Below are positions 54,394-62,372 of a stretch of 64,000 nucleotides of DNA, one piece after another. Origin of the DNA: CAMAVH01 sp036500145 (GTDB lineage Bacteria > Pseudomonadota > Alphaproteobacteria > SMXQ01); contig DASYCO010000029.1 in the NCBI GenBank assembly GCA_036500145.1, forward strand, positions 1 to 64,000. The letters run 5' to 3'. The translations under genes were made by a program, and so were the position numbers. Within the stretch, counting starts at the first letter, position 1, and the number at the start of each line of letters is the position of its first letter. A model generated the notes under the pieces. That model saw nothing but the letters and a program-made list of their open reading frames with translations. It was not told the origin of the DNA and did no database searches.

Positions 54394-55128
54394 TCAATGC
54401 GCCGGCGTATGCGCCTTCAGGAACTTCTTGAGCTCGGCCACCGCCGCAGGCGTCGCCGAGGAGGGGTAGCGCCAGGGGTCGACCACCTTGATGTTCCGCG
54501 CCAAGGCCGCGATTTCCTCGCCGATCACGCGCGGATGGTCGAGCGTGTCGCCGGGCATGACGACAAGCGGCGTCTTGCAGTTCTTGACGAAGTCGCGCGA
54601 GACGCTCAGCACGAAGTCTCCCGTGCACATGCGTTCGCCGAAGGCTTCGGCGCTCGCCGCGTCGATCTTGGGATTGGTGTCCTTCAGGGCATGCGCCCAT
54701 TCCCTGTAGAGGTTCTTGGCCAGGACCTCGCGGTTCTCGTCGTCGACGCCAATGGGCTGCTCGAGGACCGCCGCGACCACGCGCTCGGGCGCGCGCTCGA
54801 TGAGCTTCAGCACGAAGGAGCAGCCGATGCAGCAGCCGAGGACGAGGAACTTGTCGATGCCGAGGTTGTTCATCAGCTCGAGCTGGTCGTCGGCATAGCT
54901 GCCCCAGGGATCGTCCATGTTCAGCGGGCCGCTCGACTGGCCGGCATTGCGCTGGTCCATGGCGATCGTCCAGTAGTCCGGCGAAAAGACCTCGATCGGA
55001 TTGAAGGCGGCCCGGCTCCAGAAGTCGATCACCGAACGCACGCCGCCCGGCGCGATGAGCAGCAAGGGAAAGCCCTTGCCCTTCGTCTCGTAGTAGATTT
55101 TCAGGTCGCGCCGCTGCATGAACGCCAT
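54394..55128 (-). CDS. Alpha/beta hydrolase with a Cys in the nucleophile position
   Basis: 244-residue alpha/beta hydrolase. The first strand and oxyanion loop are LLLIAPGGVRS, then DQRNAGQSSGPLN. The nucleophile elbow reads VLGCCIGCSF, so the catalytic position is Cys100 instead of the usual Ser. An acidic residue in MPGDTLDHPR (about 190) is the candidate Asp; the following His may act in catalysis, though the usual late His is not obvious. A Cys elbow is known in dienelactone hydrolases. GGGAGA precedes the start. It is the sixth gene of the ten-gene operon, 50 bases after the OsmC gene. Confidence 0.78.
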   Translation of the reverse strand: MAFMQRRDLKIYYETKGKGFPLLLIAPGGVRSVIDFWSRAAFNPIEVFSPDYWTIAMDQRNAGQSSGPLNMDDPWGSYADDQLELMNNLGIDKFLVLGCCIGCSFVLKLIERAPERVVAAVLEQPIGVDDENREVLAKNLYREWAHALKDTNPKIDAASAEAFGERMCTGDFVLSVSRDFVKNCKTPLVVMPGDTLDHPRVIGEEIAALARNIKVVDPWRYPSSATPAAVAELKKFLKAHTPAH

Positions 55129-55178
55129 GGCTTATTCTCCCTTGAAGACAGGTCCCATTGCCGCTTGTCCGCGCGGCA

Positions 55179-55694
55179 TTACGTCAGCCCGTAGGTCTTT
55201 TCGAATATCTGCTTGCCGTTGTGCTGCAGCGTCACCTCGATGCGCGCCGCCCGCTCCATGACCTTGAAGGAAGGGCATCCGCTGGCGCCGCCTTCGGCCA
55301 TCTTGACGATGTCGGCGTCCGGCTGGCTGCTGGCGACCATGATCTTGTAGACGATCCTGGGGATCGGCGAATCGTTGAACCAGGACATCTCGCCTTCCAG
55401 GCTCTCGATCTGCAGGTCCAGCATCGCCGCCGTCTTCACCATCCAGACCTTGTGACAGAGCATGATGCCGGCGACGAAGTAGCGCATCGGCGCCGGGCCC
55501 GCGTCATGGCCGCCGGCGCTCTTGCGCTCGTCGGCGATGAAGCTGTGCCCCTCCACCTGGGCGCGGAACTGCAGGTCCAGCAAGGCGGTGCCCTTCACGG
55601 TCGTCAACGCCCGGTCCGAAGGACCGGACCGCTCGCTCCGCTCCGCGACCTGCTTGCGCGCGACCTCTTTCAGATGCGGGCCGATGTGCAGCAT
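55179..55694 (-). CDS. OsmC/Ohr family protein
   Basis: 171-residue OsmC-fold protein. The two reactive cysteines sit at Cys80 (GIMLCHKVW) and Cys140 (GASGCPSFKVM), in the spacing typical of the OsmC/Ohr family that reduces organic hydroperoxides. The start at 55694 has GGAGGAG upstream. Presence within an oxidative ring-cleavage operon suggests removal of peroxides formed by side reactions, or a modified role. It lies between the amidohydrolase and alpha/beta hydrolase genes. Confidence 0.82.
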   Translation of the reverse strand: MLHIGPHLKEVARKQVAERSERSGPSDRALTTVKGTALLDLQFRAQVEGHSFIADERKSAGGHDAGPAPMRYFVAGIMLCHKVWMVKTAAMLDLQIESLEGEMSWFNDSPIPRIVYKIMVASSQPDADIVKMAEGGASGCPSFKVMERAARIEVTLQHNGKQIFEKTYGLT

Positions 55695-55778
55695 ATTCGT
55701 CTCCTCCCCTTCATGATCCGGCGCCGCGAGGCGGGACACCGATCGGCATCCCGCCCGCGAGCGTCGTCTGGCTTGCGC

Positions 55779-56927
55779 TTACGGCTCGCCGTAGAAGCGC
55801 ACCGGATTATCCCAGAACATCTTGCGCCGGACGTCCTTGTCGAGCTTCCACTTCATGAAGAAGTCGACCGAATCCGGGAAACGGGCTTCGAAGTGCGGAT
55901 AGTCCGAGGCGTACATCAGCACGTCCGGCCCCAGGAACTTCGTCACCATCTCGACCATGTCGGCGCCTTCCGACATCTCGATGCTGGAGAAAAAGCGGCC
56001 GCCCGTCATGTATTCGCTGATCTTGTGCTTCAGCGGCGCGGTGCCGCCGACGTAGTCGACCTGGTCCTCCAGACGCCGCATCCAAAACGGCAACCAGCCG
56101 AAGCCGCTTTCCAAAATGCCGAAGCGGAGCGACTTGTAGCGGTCCATGATGCCGCTGCCCATGAAGGCGCCGACGGCGCGCATGGCGCCCCACGGATGGG
56201 CGCAGGAGCGGCCCAGGAAGGCGTTGTCCCACATGTCGTGGCAGCCGGGGAAATAGGGCGGCGACACGTAGTTGCTGTGATGGATGACCACCAGGCCCAG
56301 ATCGTCGATCGCCTTCCAGATCGGCTCCATCCGCGGATGGTCCAGGGGCGTGTCGTTCTTCATCTGGACGTAGACGCCGACGGCCCATGGGGTCTTTCCC
56401 CATTCCTTGATCTGGGCCACGCATTCGTCCACGCAGTCGGGCACCACCGGCATGACGGCCTTCAGGCGCTTCGGATGCTTGCCGCAGAAGTCGTTCAGGT
56501 AGCGGTTGTAGGCGCGCATCAGGCCGAGCTGGAGGTTCGTGTCGTCCAGATGGAAGGCGTTGGGCATGCCGCCGATGATGAGCTGGGCGTCGACGCCCTC
56601 CTCGTCCATGTCACGGATGCGAGCGTCAGGATTGTTGTCCATCGCGCCTTCCGTCGCATGACGGCTGCCCATGTAGGTCGTCTCCGGCCGGTGCAGGCCT
56701 TCTTCCGCCTCCGCCTTGCCGAGGAAGCGCGGATAGGGAATGCGCGCGCCCAGGGAGAAGCCATGGTTGCCGACCACCAGGCCTTCGATGGCCTTGGTGT
56801 TCTTGCGCTTGTACTGCTGCAGCTCCGGCAGCCGCGCGCGCAGGCTCGGGTCGAAGTAAGGCTCAAGGGTTTCCCACGAAGGACGGCAGTGCGTGTCCGT
56901 GTCCCAAATCTTAAAACCGTCTTTCAT
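55779..56927 (-). CDS. Amidohydrolase-2 family metal-dependent hydrolase/decarboxylase
   Basis: 382-residue TIM-barrel protein of the amidohydrolase-2 family, which includes ACMS decarboxylase and other non-oxidative decarboxylases. Candidate metal ligands are DTDTH at the N-terminus (about residue 9-13), His-His in VVIHHSNYVSPP (about 218) and Asp in MYASDYPHFE (about 336). The DDHxFP-type ending DVRRKMFWDNPVRFYG is family-typical. It is the fourth gene of the ten-gene operon. It may decarboxylate or hydrolyse an intermediate. A second member of this family ends the gene at 1-137. Confidence 0.88.
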   Translation of the reverse strand: MKDGFKIWDTDTHCRPSWETLEPYFDPSLRARLPELQQYKRKNTKAIEGLVVGNHGFSLGARIPYPRFLGKAEAEEGLHRPETTYMGSRHATEGAMDNNPDARIRDMDEEGVDAQLIIGGMPNAFHLDDTNLQLGLMRAYNRYLNDFCGKHPKRLKAVMPVVPDCVDECVAQIKEWGKTPWAVGVYVQMKNDTPLDHPRMEPIWKAIDDLGLVVIHHSNYVSPPYFPGCHDMWDNAFLGRSCAHPWGAMRAVGAFMGSGIMDRYKSLRFGILESGFGWLPFWMRRLEDQVDYVGGTAPLKHKISEYMTGGRFFSSIEMSEGADMVEMVTKFLGPDVLMYASDYPHFEARFPDSVDFFMKWKLDKDVRRKMFWDNPVRFYGEP

Positions 56928-56997
56928 AGTGCCTTCTCCCTTATGTTATACGAGCTCTTGTGATGCTGGCCTGCGCCGCGCCGGGGCGTCTTCCGGG

Positions 56998-58755
56998 CTA
57001 TCCCCTGATGGTGCTCCGCTGCAGGCCGATGCGGCGCGTCAGGCGGCGCGCGATCAGCGCGCCGACGATGGTGATCGTCATGATGATGAGGCTGATGATC
57101 CCCGCCTCCTCCTTCAGGTTGATGCCTGGGCTGCCATAGTCGAGCGCCAGCAAGGACAGCGTATAGGTGCCCCGCGTCGCGAGCAGGATGATGCTGCTCG
57201 TCGTCGTCGCCGCCGAGACGAAGTTCAGCGTTCCCAGGAGAATCAGGGTCGGCATCAGCAGCGGCACCCAGATCTTGGCGAAGGTCCGGACGTAGCCGGC
57301 GCCGCTGACGCGGGCCGCCTCCTCCATGTCCGCCCCCATCTGCAGGAAGACGGACTTCGACAGCTGAGTGCCCGTCGTCTTGCCGTGCAGGATCATGACG
57401 ATGACCAAGGGCCAGATCGTCCCGTAGAGCGGCGACAGGAAGGGCGTGCCAAGGAACATCCAGAGGAATCCGAGGCCGGCCAGCATGCCCGGGATGACCG
57501 CGGCGAGCCAGATCATCCCGTCGAGCAGCCCCCGGCCGGGCAGCTTCGTGCGCACCAGCACGTAGGCGATGGTGGCGAAGAGGAAGGGGCCGACAACGGC
57601 CGTCACCGACGACAGCAGCATGGTGTTCGCGAAGGCGTTCCAGAACACCGGCTCGTTCATCACGAACTGCCAGTGCCGCAGGCTGAAGACCTCGTTCAGG
57701 CTGAAGATACCGGCGCGGTACATGATGCTGCCGATCGCCAGGCTGACGACCGGCGCCAGGATCATCAGCATCAGCAGGAAGACGATTCCGCCGAAGATGA
57801 TCCAGCGCGCCGGCCCGATGTTGATGAGGCCCGACTTGTAGGAGCCCGTCACGACGGAATAGCTGTGCTTCTGCGTCAGCCAGCGCTGCAGCGGCACGAC
57901 CAGCGCCACGATGACCAGCGTGACGCTGGCCAGCGCCGTGGCCTGCCCGTATTGCGGCGGATAGGTTTCCGACACCATGTTGTAGATCCGCGTCGAATAG
58001 ACGAAGAAGTTGATCGGCACGCCCAGGAACTGCTCGATCTCGAACCCGTCGAACGCGCGCGTCAGATGCAGCGCGAAGACGACGATGATGGGCGGCGTCA
58101 TGACCGGAAAGGTGACGCGCAGCATGGTCCGCAGGTTGGAGGCGCCCGCGACCCGCGACGCCTCTTCCAGGGTGGCGTCCATGTTGCGGAAGGCCGGGGT
58201 GAGCAGGATCACCTTGTCGGCGATGGAGCGCGCCATGAGATGGACCCAGACGATGCCCGGCACGCTGTAGATGTTCAGCGGGCCGTCCAATGAGTTGACG
58301 AAGGGCAGCTCCTGCAGGGCCCGGTTCAGCAGGCCGAGCCGGGGATCGGCCAGGAAGATCCACCCCATCGTTACCGAGATCGACGGCACGATGAAGGCGA
58401 TCCAGAAGCCGAATTCCAGCCCGTGGGAGAACGGCATGCGCACGCGCGCCAGCGCCCAGGCGATCAGGACGCCGATCGGCATGCCGATGACCGTCACCGA
58501 GCCGAACACCAGGAAGGTGTTGCCGAGGGCCGACAGCATTTCCGGCCGCCGGAAAGCCGCGATCCAGTTGCCGAAGCCGTACTGGGGCGGCGAGATCACG
58601 TTGGGCGCGACGTTGAAGCTGTTCAGGCCCAGCAGGACGATCGGCAGGATGAGGTAGGTGCCCAGGAAGACGAGCAGCACCGCCATCAGGTAGTGGCCCC
58701 TGGTCGTGACGGCGATCTTGAAGCGACGCCGGAACGTGAGTGCCTGCCGGCCCAC
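56998..58755 (-). CDS. ABC transporter permease, two fused permease domains
   Basis: 585-residue inner-membrane permease with two transport domains and about 12 helices. EAA loops are EEASRVAGASNLRTMLRV (about residue 190) and EEAARVSGAGYVRTFAKI (about 475). A GTG start at 58755 is used: GGGAGG lies about nine bases upstream, and the nearer ATG at 58762 is in another frame. It is separated from the MmgE/PrpD stop by only three bases, so translation is coupled. It pairs with the ATPase at 52011 and the binding protein at 50802. Confidence 0.9.
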   Translation of the reverse strand: MGRQALTFRRRFKIAVTTRGHYLMAVLLVFLGTYLILPIVLLGLNSFNVAPNVISPPQYGFGNWIAAFRRPEMLSALGNTFLVFGSVTVIGMPIGVLIAWALARVRMPFSHGLEFGFWIAFIVPSISVTMGWIFLADPRLGLLNRALQELPFVNSLDGPLNIYSVPGIVWVHLMARSIADKVILLTPAFRNMDATLEEASRVAGASNLRTMLRVTFPVMTPPIIVVFALHLTRAFDGFEIEQFLGVPINFFVYSTRIYNMVSETYPPQYGQATALASVTLVIVALVVPLQRWLTQKHSYSVVTGSYKSGLINIGPARWIIFGGIVFLLMLMILAPVVSLAIGSIMYRAGIFSLNEVFSLRHWQFVMNEPVFWNAFANTMLLSSVTAVVGPFLFATIAYVLVRTKLPGRGLLDGMIWLAAVIPGMLAGLGFLWMFLGTPFLSPLYGTIWPLVIVMILHGKTTGTQLSKSVFLQMGADMEEAARVSGAGYVRTFAKIWVPLLMPTLILLGTLNFVSAATTTSSIILLATRGTYTLSLLALDYGSPGINLKEEAGIISLIIMTITIVGALIARRLTRRIGLQRSTIRG

Positions 58756-58758
58756 CCG

Positions 58759-60126
58759 TCATTGCCTCCCGTCCGGCGAGAGCAGCGACATCAGCGGCGC
58801 CATGGAGGCGAGCTGCTCGATCGACCAGACCGCCTCGATCAGCCGCTCGACCTTCTCGGCCGGCAGGACGGCGCCGGCCACGGCGCGGACCTTCGCTTCC
58901 AGGCGTTCGTCGCTCAGCGGGTTCTCCGGCACGCCGACGGAATGATGCGTCGTCACCGCGTAGGTCGTCCCGTCCTTCAGGGTGAGGGAGACCGCGGCGC
59001 CGAAGCGCGGCAGGGACGCATCGACCGAGACGTTGATGCGGTCGCGCAGCGCCTTGATGACGGGATCATGGACCTTCGCGTCGACGAACTGCTGCGGAAA
59101 GGCATGGCCGTCGACCAGCACGCAGGCCATGCCGTGATGGTAGGAGAACTTCCCTTCGAGCCCCTTCTGCGGATGGCGGCGCGATTCGATGGCCGGCGCC
59201 ATGCGCTCGACGGTGCCGTGGATGCTTTCCACCGTGGCCGGCGTCACGCCGGGCTTGGTCCGCAGGTCCGCCATCGAATCCAGCAGGGAATGGGTGGCCT
59301 GGCCGCAGGCATGGGGCTTGATCGCGATCTTCGGCAGGTCCCACGTCTCGCCGAGGCCATGGACGACGGAGGCGACGTCGTAGTCCTTGGCCATCACGGC
59401 GGCGAAGCCGCGCGATCCCGACAGCAGGCCCTTGCTCTCGGCGGAGACCGACGTGAAGCCGCGCTTGGCCAGCATCGCCGCCAGCAGCCCGTTCTCGGCC
59501 GCCTTGCCGGCGTGGAACGGCTTGCTCATGGAGCCGAAGACCTCCCGCAGGCCGGCCGACTGGGTGCCGGCGATGCCGATGGCATGCTCGATCTCGTCTT
59601 CGGTCAGCCCGAGCAGCCGCGCGGCGGCGGCGGCGGCGCCAAACACGCCGCAGGTATTGGTGATGTGCCAGAAGCTCGCCCCGTCGCGGAACTTCGGCAC
59701 GATGAGGTTGCCGATGCGGCAGGCGACCTCGATGCCGAGCACCATCGCCGCCAGCAGGTCCTTGCCGCTGGCGCCGGTCAGCTCCGCCGCCGCCAGGGCC
59801 GCCGGGTAGATCGGCGAGCCCGTGTGGATCACCGTCGGCAGGTGCGTGTCGTCGTAATCCTCGAAATGGCCGAGGAACCCGTTCGCCAGCGCCGCGTTGC
59901 GCAGGTTCGTCCTCACGCCGGAGCCTACGACCGTCGCCAGCTCCTTGCCGCCTTCGGCGGCGAAGACGTCCAGCAGGATGCCGATCGCCGGATCCTTGGA
60001 GGCGTAGAGCGCCACACCGAACTCGTTGAGCAGCAGGCGCTTGCCGATGTGCATCATCTCCGGCGGGATGCGGTCGGCCGGAAACTTGGCGATGAATGCG
60101 GCCAGCTGCTTTTCGACCAGTACCAT
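58759..60126 (-). CDS. MmgE/PrpD family protein
   Basis: 455-residue MmgE/PrpD protein. Known members are 2-methylcitrate dehydratase and cis-aconitate decarboxylase; others of the family act on unknown substrates. Features are MVLVEKQLAAFIAKFPADRIPPEMMHIGKRLLLNEFGVAL, FEDYDDTHLPTVIHTGSPIYPAALAAAELTGASG and the KPHACGQATHSLLDSM active-site region near residue 290. A longer start at 60159 is possible. It is the second gene of the ten-gene operon, after the M29/NicX-like gene. Confidence 0.88.
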   Translation of the reverse strand: MVLVEKQLAAFIAKFPADRIPPEMMHIGKRLLLNEFGVALYASKDPAIGILLDVFAAEGGKELATVVGSGVRTNLRNAALANGFLGHFEDYDDTHLPTVIHTGSPIYPAALAAAELTGASGKDLLAAMVLGIEVACRIGNLIVPKFRDGASFWHITNTCGVFGAAAAAARLLGLTEDEIEHAIGIAGTQSAGLREVFGSMSKPFHAGKAAENGLLAAMLAKRGFTSVSAESKGLLSGSRGFAAVMAKDYDVASVVHGLGETWDLPKIAIKPHACGQATHSLLDSMADLRTKPGVTPATVESIHGTVERMAPAIESRRHPQKGLEGKFSYHHGMACVLVDGHAFPQQFVDAKVHDPVIKALRDRINVSVDASLPRFGAAVSLTLKDGTTYAVTTHHSVGVPENPLSDERLEAKVRAVAGAVLPAEKVERLIEAVWSIEQLASMAPLMSLLSPDGRQ

Positions 60127-60246
60127 GCAAACCCCGTCAGACGCCGCGTTCGCGACCATGTTGCGCTTCTGCGAAATGCCTCGAAGGGCCGACGGCCGCG
60201 CGCCGGGGGCGTGAAGCCCTCGGCCGCGGCTCGGCCCCGTCGCCGG

Positions 60247-61305
60247 TCAGACGAGGATCTTCCCGTCCTTGGAGACCGGCGTGTTGTCGGCGGTGATGCT
60301 GATCCGGTCCGTGATGCCTTCCAGGCGCAGGGTGCTGAAGACCTTCGCGCGGTCGGCGCCGGTGCCGATGCCGAAGTGCATCGCGCCCATGCGCTTCTTC
60401 TCGCTGCGCATCATGCCGGTGCGCGGCTGGCAGTGCTTGTTGGTGCCGATGGCGATCTCGCCGCCGACCTCGAACGACTTCTCGTCGCCGTAAGTGTCGA
60501 TGTAGCGCTTGATCTGGTCGGCTTCCGTGCCGCCCTCGATCTTGGTGACGCGGCCGTCGCGGATCGTCAGCTTCACCGGCTTGTCCCAGCGGCCCGGCGG
60601 GAAGTGGGCCGTGGTGTCCCACACGACCGTGCCGTTCGCCGTGCCCGGCTTCGGCTCGATGTGGATCTCGCCGAAGGGCCAGGTGCCGCCGCCCAGCTTG
60701 CCGGTCTTCGCGCTGCGCTGGAACGGCATCTTTCCCCAGCGGTCGGCGAAGTAGCCGCTCGGCATGCCCGACACGTCCGCCATCAGGTCGGTGCCCGATT
60801 CGGAGGTGACATGCAGGTTCTTGGTCCGGTCGTAGACCTCGCCGATGCGGCGCTGGATGTCGCACATCTCCTCGACGTCCTCGTAGCTCGCCTTGCCGCC
60901 GCCTTCCGTGAGAATCTCCACGGTCAGCTCCTCCATGAGCCAGATCGGCGTGTGGCCGGTGCCGCCGCCGCCTTCGGCGCGCACCGCCTTGAGGGCCGGC
61001 GTGCCGCTGTTCAGCGCCGTGGTCGTCAGCGCGATGATGACGTCGGCGCCGGCCGCCGCCCGGATAGCCGCCTCGGTCGGGTCGCCGCAATGATGCGTGC
61101 GCCGCGAGAACATGCAGAGGGTCGGGTCGCTGCCCTTGCTGCGCAGCGCCGCCATCGCCGACTGCCAGACCATCGGATCCATCGCGTCGTCGGTGAAGAT
61201 GAGGATGCGGTCGTCCGGCTGGACGAAGCGGAAGGGGACGTTGAAGCCTTGTATCGCGGAAATGATTCGCGTCGGCGGGATCCCGTACCGTTCAACCATC
61301 ACCAT
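60247..61305 (-). CDS. M29 aminopeptidase-like protein, NicX-like (possible ring-cleavage dioxygenase)
   Basis: 352-residue protein of the leucyl-aminopeptidase (M29)-like superfamily that includes 2,5-dihydroxypyridine 5,6-dioxygenase NicX. Patterns include DDRILIFTDDAMDP near the N-terminus, LHVTSESGTDLMADVSG (about 165), ANGTVVWDTTAHFPPG, VTKIEGGTEADQIKRYID and EIAIGTNKHCQPR with MGAMHFGIGTGAD (candidate metal ligands). No signal peptide. GGAG precedes the ATG. It is the first gene of the ten-gene operon and faces a divergent LysR gene. It could be a metal-dependent ring-cleavage enzyme or a peptidase; the operon context favours the former. Confidence 0.72.
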   Translation of the reverse strand: MVMVERYGIPPTRIISAIQGFNVPFRFVQPDDRILIFTDDAMDPMVWQSAMAALRSKGSDPTLCMFSRRTHHCGDPTEAAIRAAAGADVIIALTTTALNSGTPALKAVRAEGGGGTGHTPIWLMEELTVEILTEGGGKASYEDVEEMCDIQRRIGEVYDRTKNLHVTSESGTDLMADVSGMPSGYFADRWGKMPFQRSAKTGKLGGGTWPFGEIHIEPKPGTANGTVVWDTTAHFPPGRWDKPVKLTIRDGRVTKIEGGTEADQIKRYIDTYGDEKSFEVGGEIAIGTNKHCQPRTGMMRSEKKRMGAMHFGIGTGADRAKVFSTLRLEGITDRISITADNTPVSKDGKILV

Positions 61306-61400
61306 GACGTTTTCTCCTGTGCGTTTGTTGTGTCGTCTGCGTTCGCGCGCCGCAAATCGATGCGTCGAAAAAGGCTAGGCCCCGGCTATCTACAAAAAAA

Positions 61401-61416
61401 TCAAATTAATTTTTGA
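61401..61416. promoter_or_regulatory. Inverted repeat in the LysR/operon divergent promoter
   Basis: TCAAA-TTAATT-TTTGA has perfect 5-bp arms and overlaps the lysR -35 element. It is a plausible LysR binding site controlling both directions. Confidence 0.5.
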
Positions 61417-61440
61417 CACCGTTTAAAATTACTCAATAAT
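61413..61440 (+). promoter_or_regulatory. Near-consensus sigma-70 promoter of the second lysR
   Basis: TTGACA at 61413-61418, 16-base spacer, AATAAT at 61435-61440. The expected transcription start falls at or next to the ATG at 61447, so the message is probably leaderless. No Shine-Dalgarno is present. Confidence 0.55.
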
Positions 61441-61446
61441 CGAGAC

Positions 61447-62367
61447 ATGCTTTCCAACACGGTCGACCTCAAGAAGCTCCGCGCTTTCCACCTGGTAGCC
61501 AAGCATGGCGACCTCGGCAGCGCCGCCACGCGCCTGCTGCTGTCGACGTCCGCCATCTCCATCCAGATCACGCAGCTCGAGAAGGAGCTCGGCGTGAAGC
61601 TGTTCCGCCGCGCCGGCCGCAAGCTCGTTCTGGAGCCGGCGGGAAAGGTCTTCCTCGACCACGTGACCGGCATCCTCAAGGCGGTCGACGACGCCATCGC
61701 CTCCGTCTCCACCTCGAAGATGCCGAAGCGGCACATCTCGATCGCCATCGGCCCGGACCTCACGCGCATCTTTTCCGGCGCCATCGGCAAGTTCATCAAG
61801 CTCTACCCGGACGTCGAAATCTCCCTCCAGCTCAAGACGTCGCGCGAATCCCTGGTGCGCATCCTCGACGGCGAGATCGACATGGTGGTCGGCTACTTCG
61901 GCTCGCTGCCGAAGAACCTGGTGAAGAAGACCCTGATGAAGAGCGGGTTTTCCATGTCCTTCGCGCCGTCGCACCCGCTCGCCAAGATCAAGTCCCCGTC
62001 GCTCGCCGAGATCGCCCAATATCCGCTGATCGCGCTGCGCCAGCAGACGAGCATGGGCCAGCGGATCATGAACGCCTTCAGCGAGGCCGGCGTCGCGCCG
62101 GTCAACTACCTGGAGGTCGGCAACTGCCAGTCGTCGCAAGACCTCGCCGCGCAGGGGATCGGCGTCGCCATTGCCCACACCACATGCCTGCATGGCTACA
62201 AGACCTCGGAGATGCGCAGCATCGACATCAGCCATTATCTCGGGAAGGTCGACGTCGCCGTCGTCTACCGCAAGTCCCAGGAGCTTTCGCCGCTGCACCA
62301 GGAGCTGGCGGACGAGATGGCGCGCCTCGCCAACCTCGCCCTCGCCCACCGGCACGCGGCGCGATAG
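61447..62367 (+). CDS. LysR-family transcriptional regulator
   Basis: 306-residue LysR regulator. The winged HTH lies at about residues 6-65 (LRAFHLVAKHGDLGSAATRLLLSTSAISIQITQLEKELG), followed by the ligand-binding domain from about 95. The gene is divergent from the ten-gene operon with 141 bases between starts, so it is the likely controller. The start ATG at 61447 has no ribosome-binding sequence; the promoter places transcription initiation at this base. It converges with the TctC gene, whose stop lies just after this one. Confidence 0.93.
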   Translation: MLSNTVDLKKLRAFHLVAKHGDLGSAATRLLLSTSAISIQITQLEKELGVKLFRRAGRKLVLEPAGKVFLDHVTGILKAVDDAIASVSTSKMPKRHISIAIGPDLTRIFSGAIGKFIKLYPDVEISLQLKTSRESLVRILDGEIDMVVGYFGSLPKNLVKKTLMKSGFSMSFAPSHPLAKIKSPSLAEIAQYPLIALRQQTSMGQRIMNAFSEAGVAPVNYLEVGNCQSSQDLAAQGIGVAIAHTTCLHGYKTSEMRSIDISHYLGKVDVAVVYRKSQELSPLHQELADEMARLANLALAHRHAAR

Positions 62368-62372
62368 CCGCA

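Noticed and set aside
20570..58755. Calling the ABC systems iron(III) importers
   Set aside because: The proteins resemble the Fbp class, but their genes sit among oxygenases and hydrolases and no iron-regulator (Fur-like) site was seen, so an organic substrate is more likely.
58423..61416. Open frame of 997 codons on the plus strand
   Set aside because: Antisense to the permease, MmgE/PrpD and M29-like genes. It is rich in Arg, Asp, His and Val, has no family motif, and results from the high GC content of the true genes.
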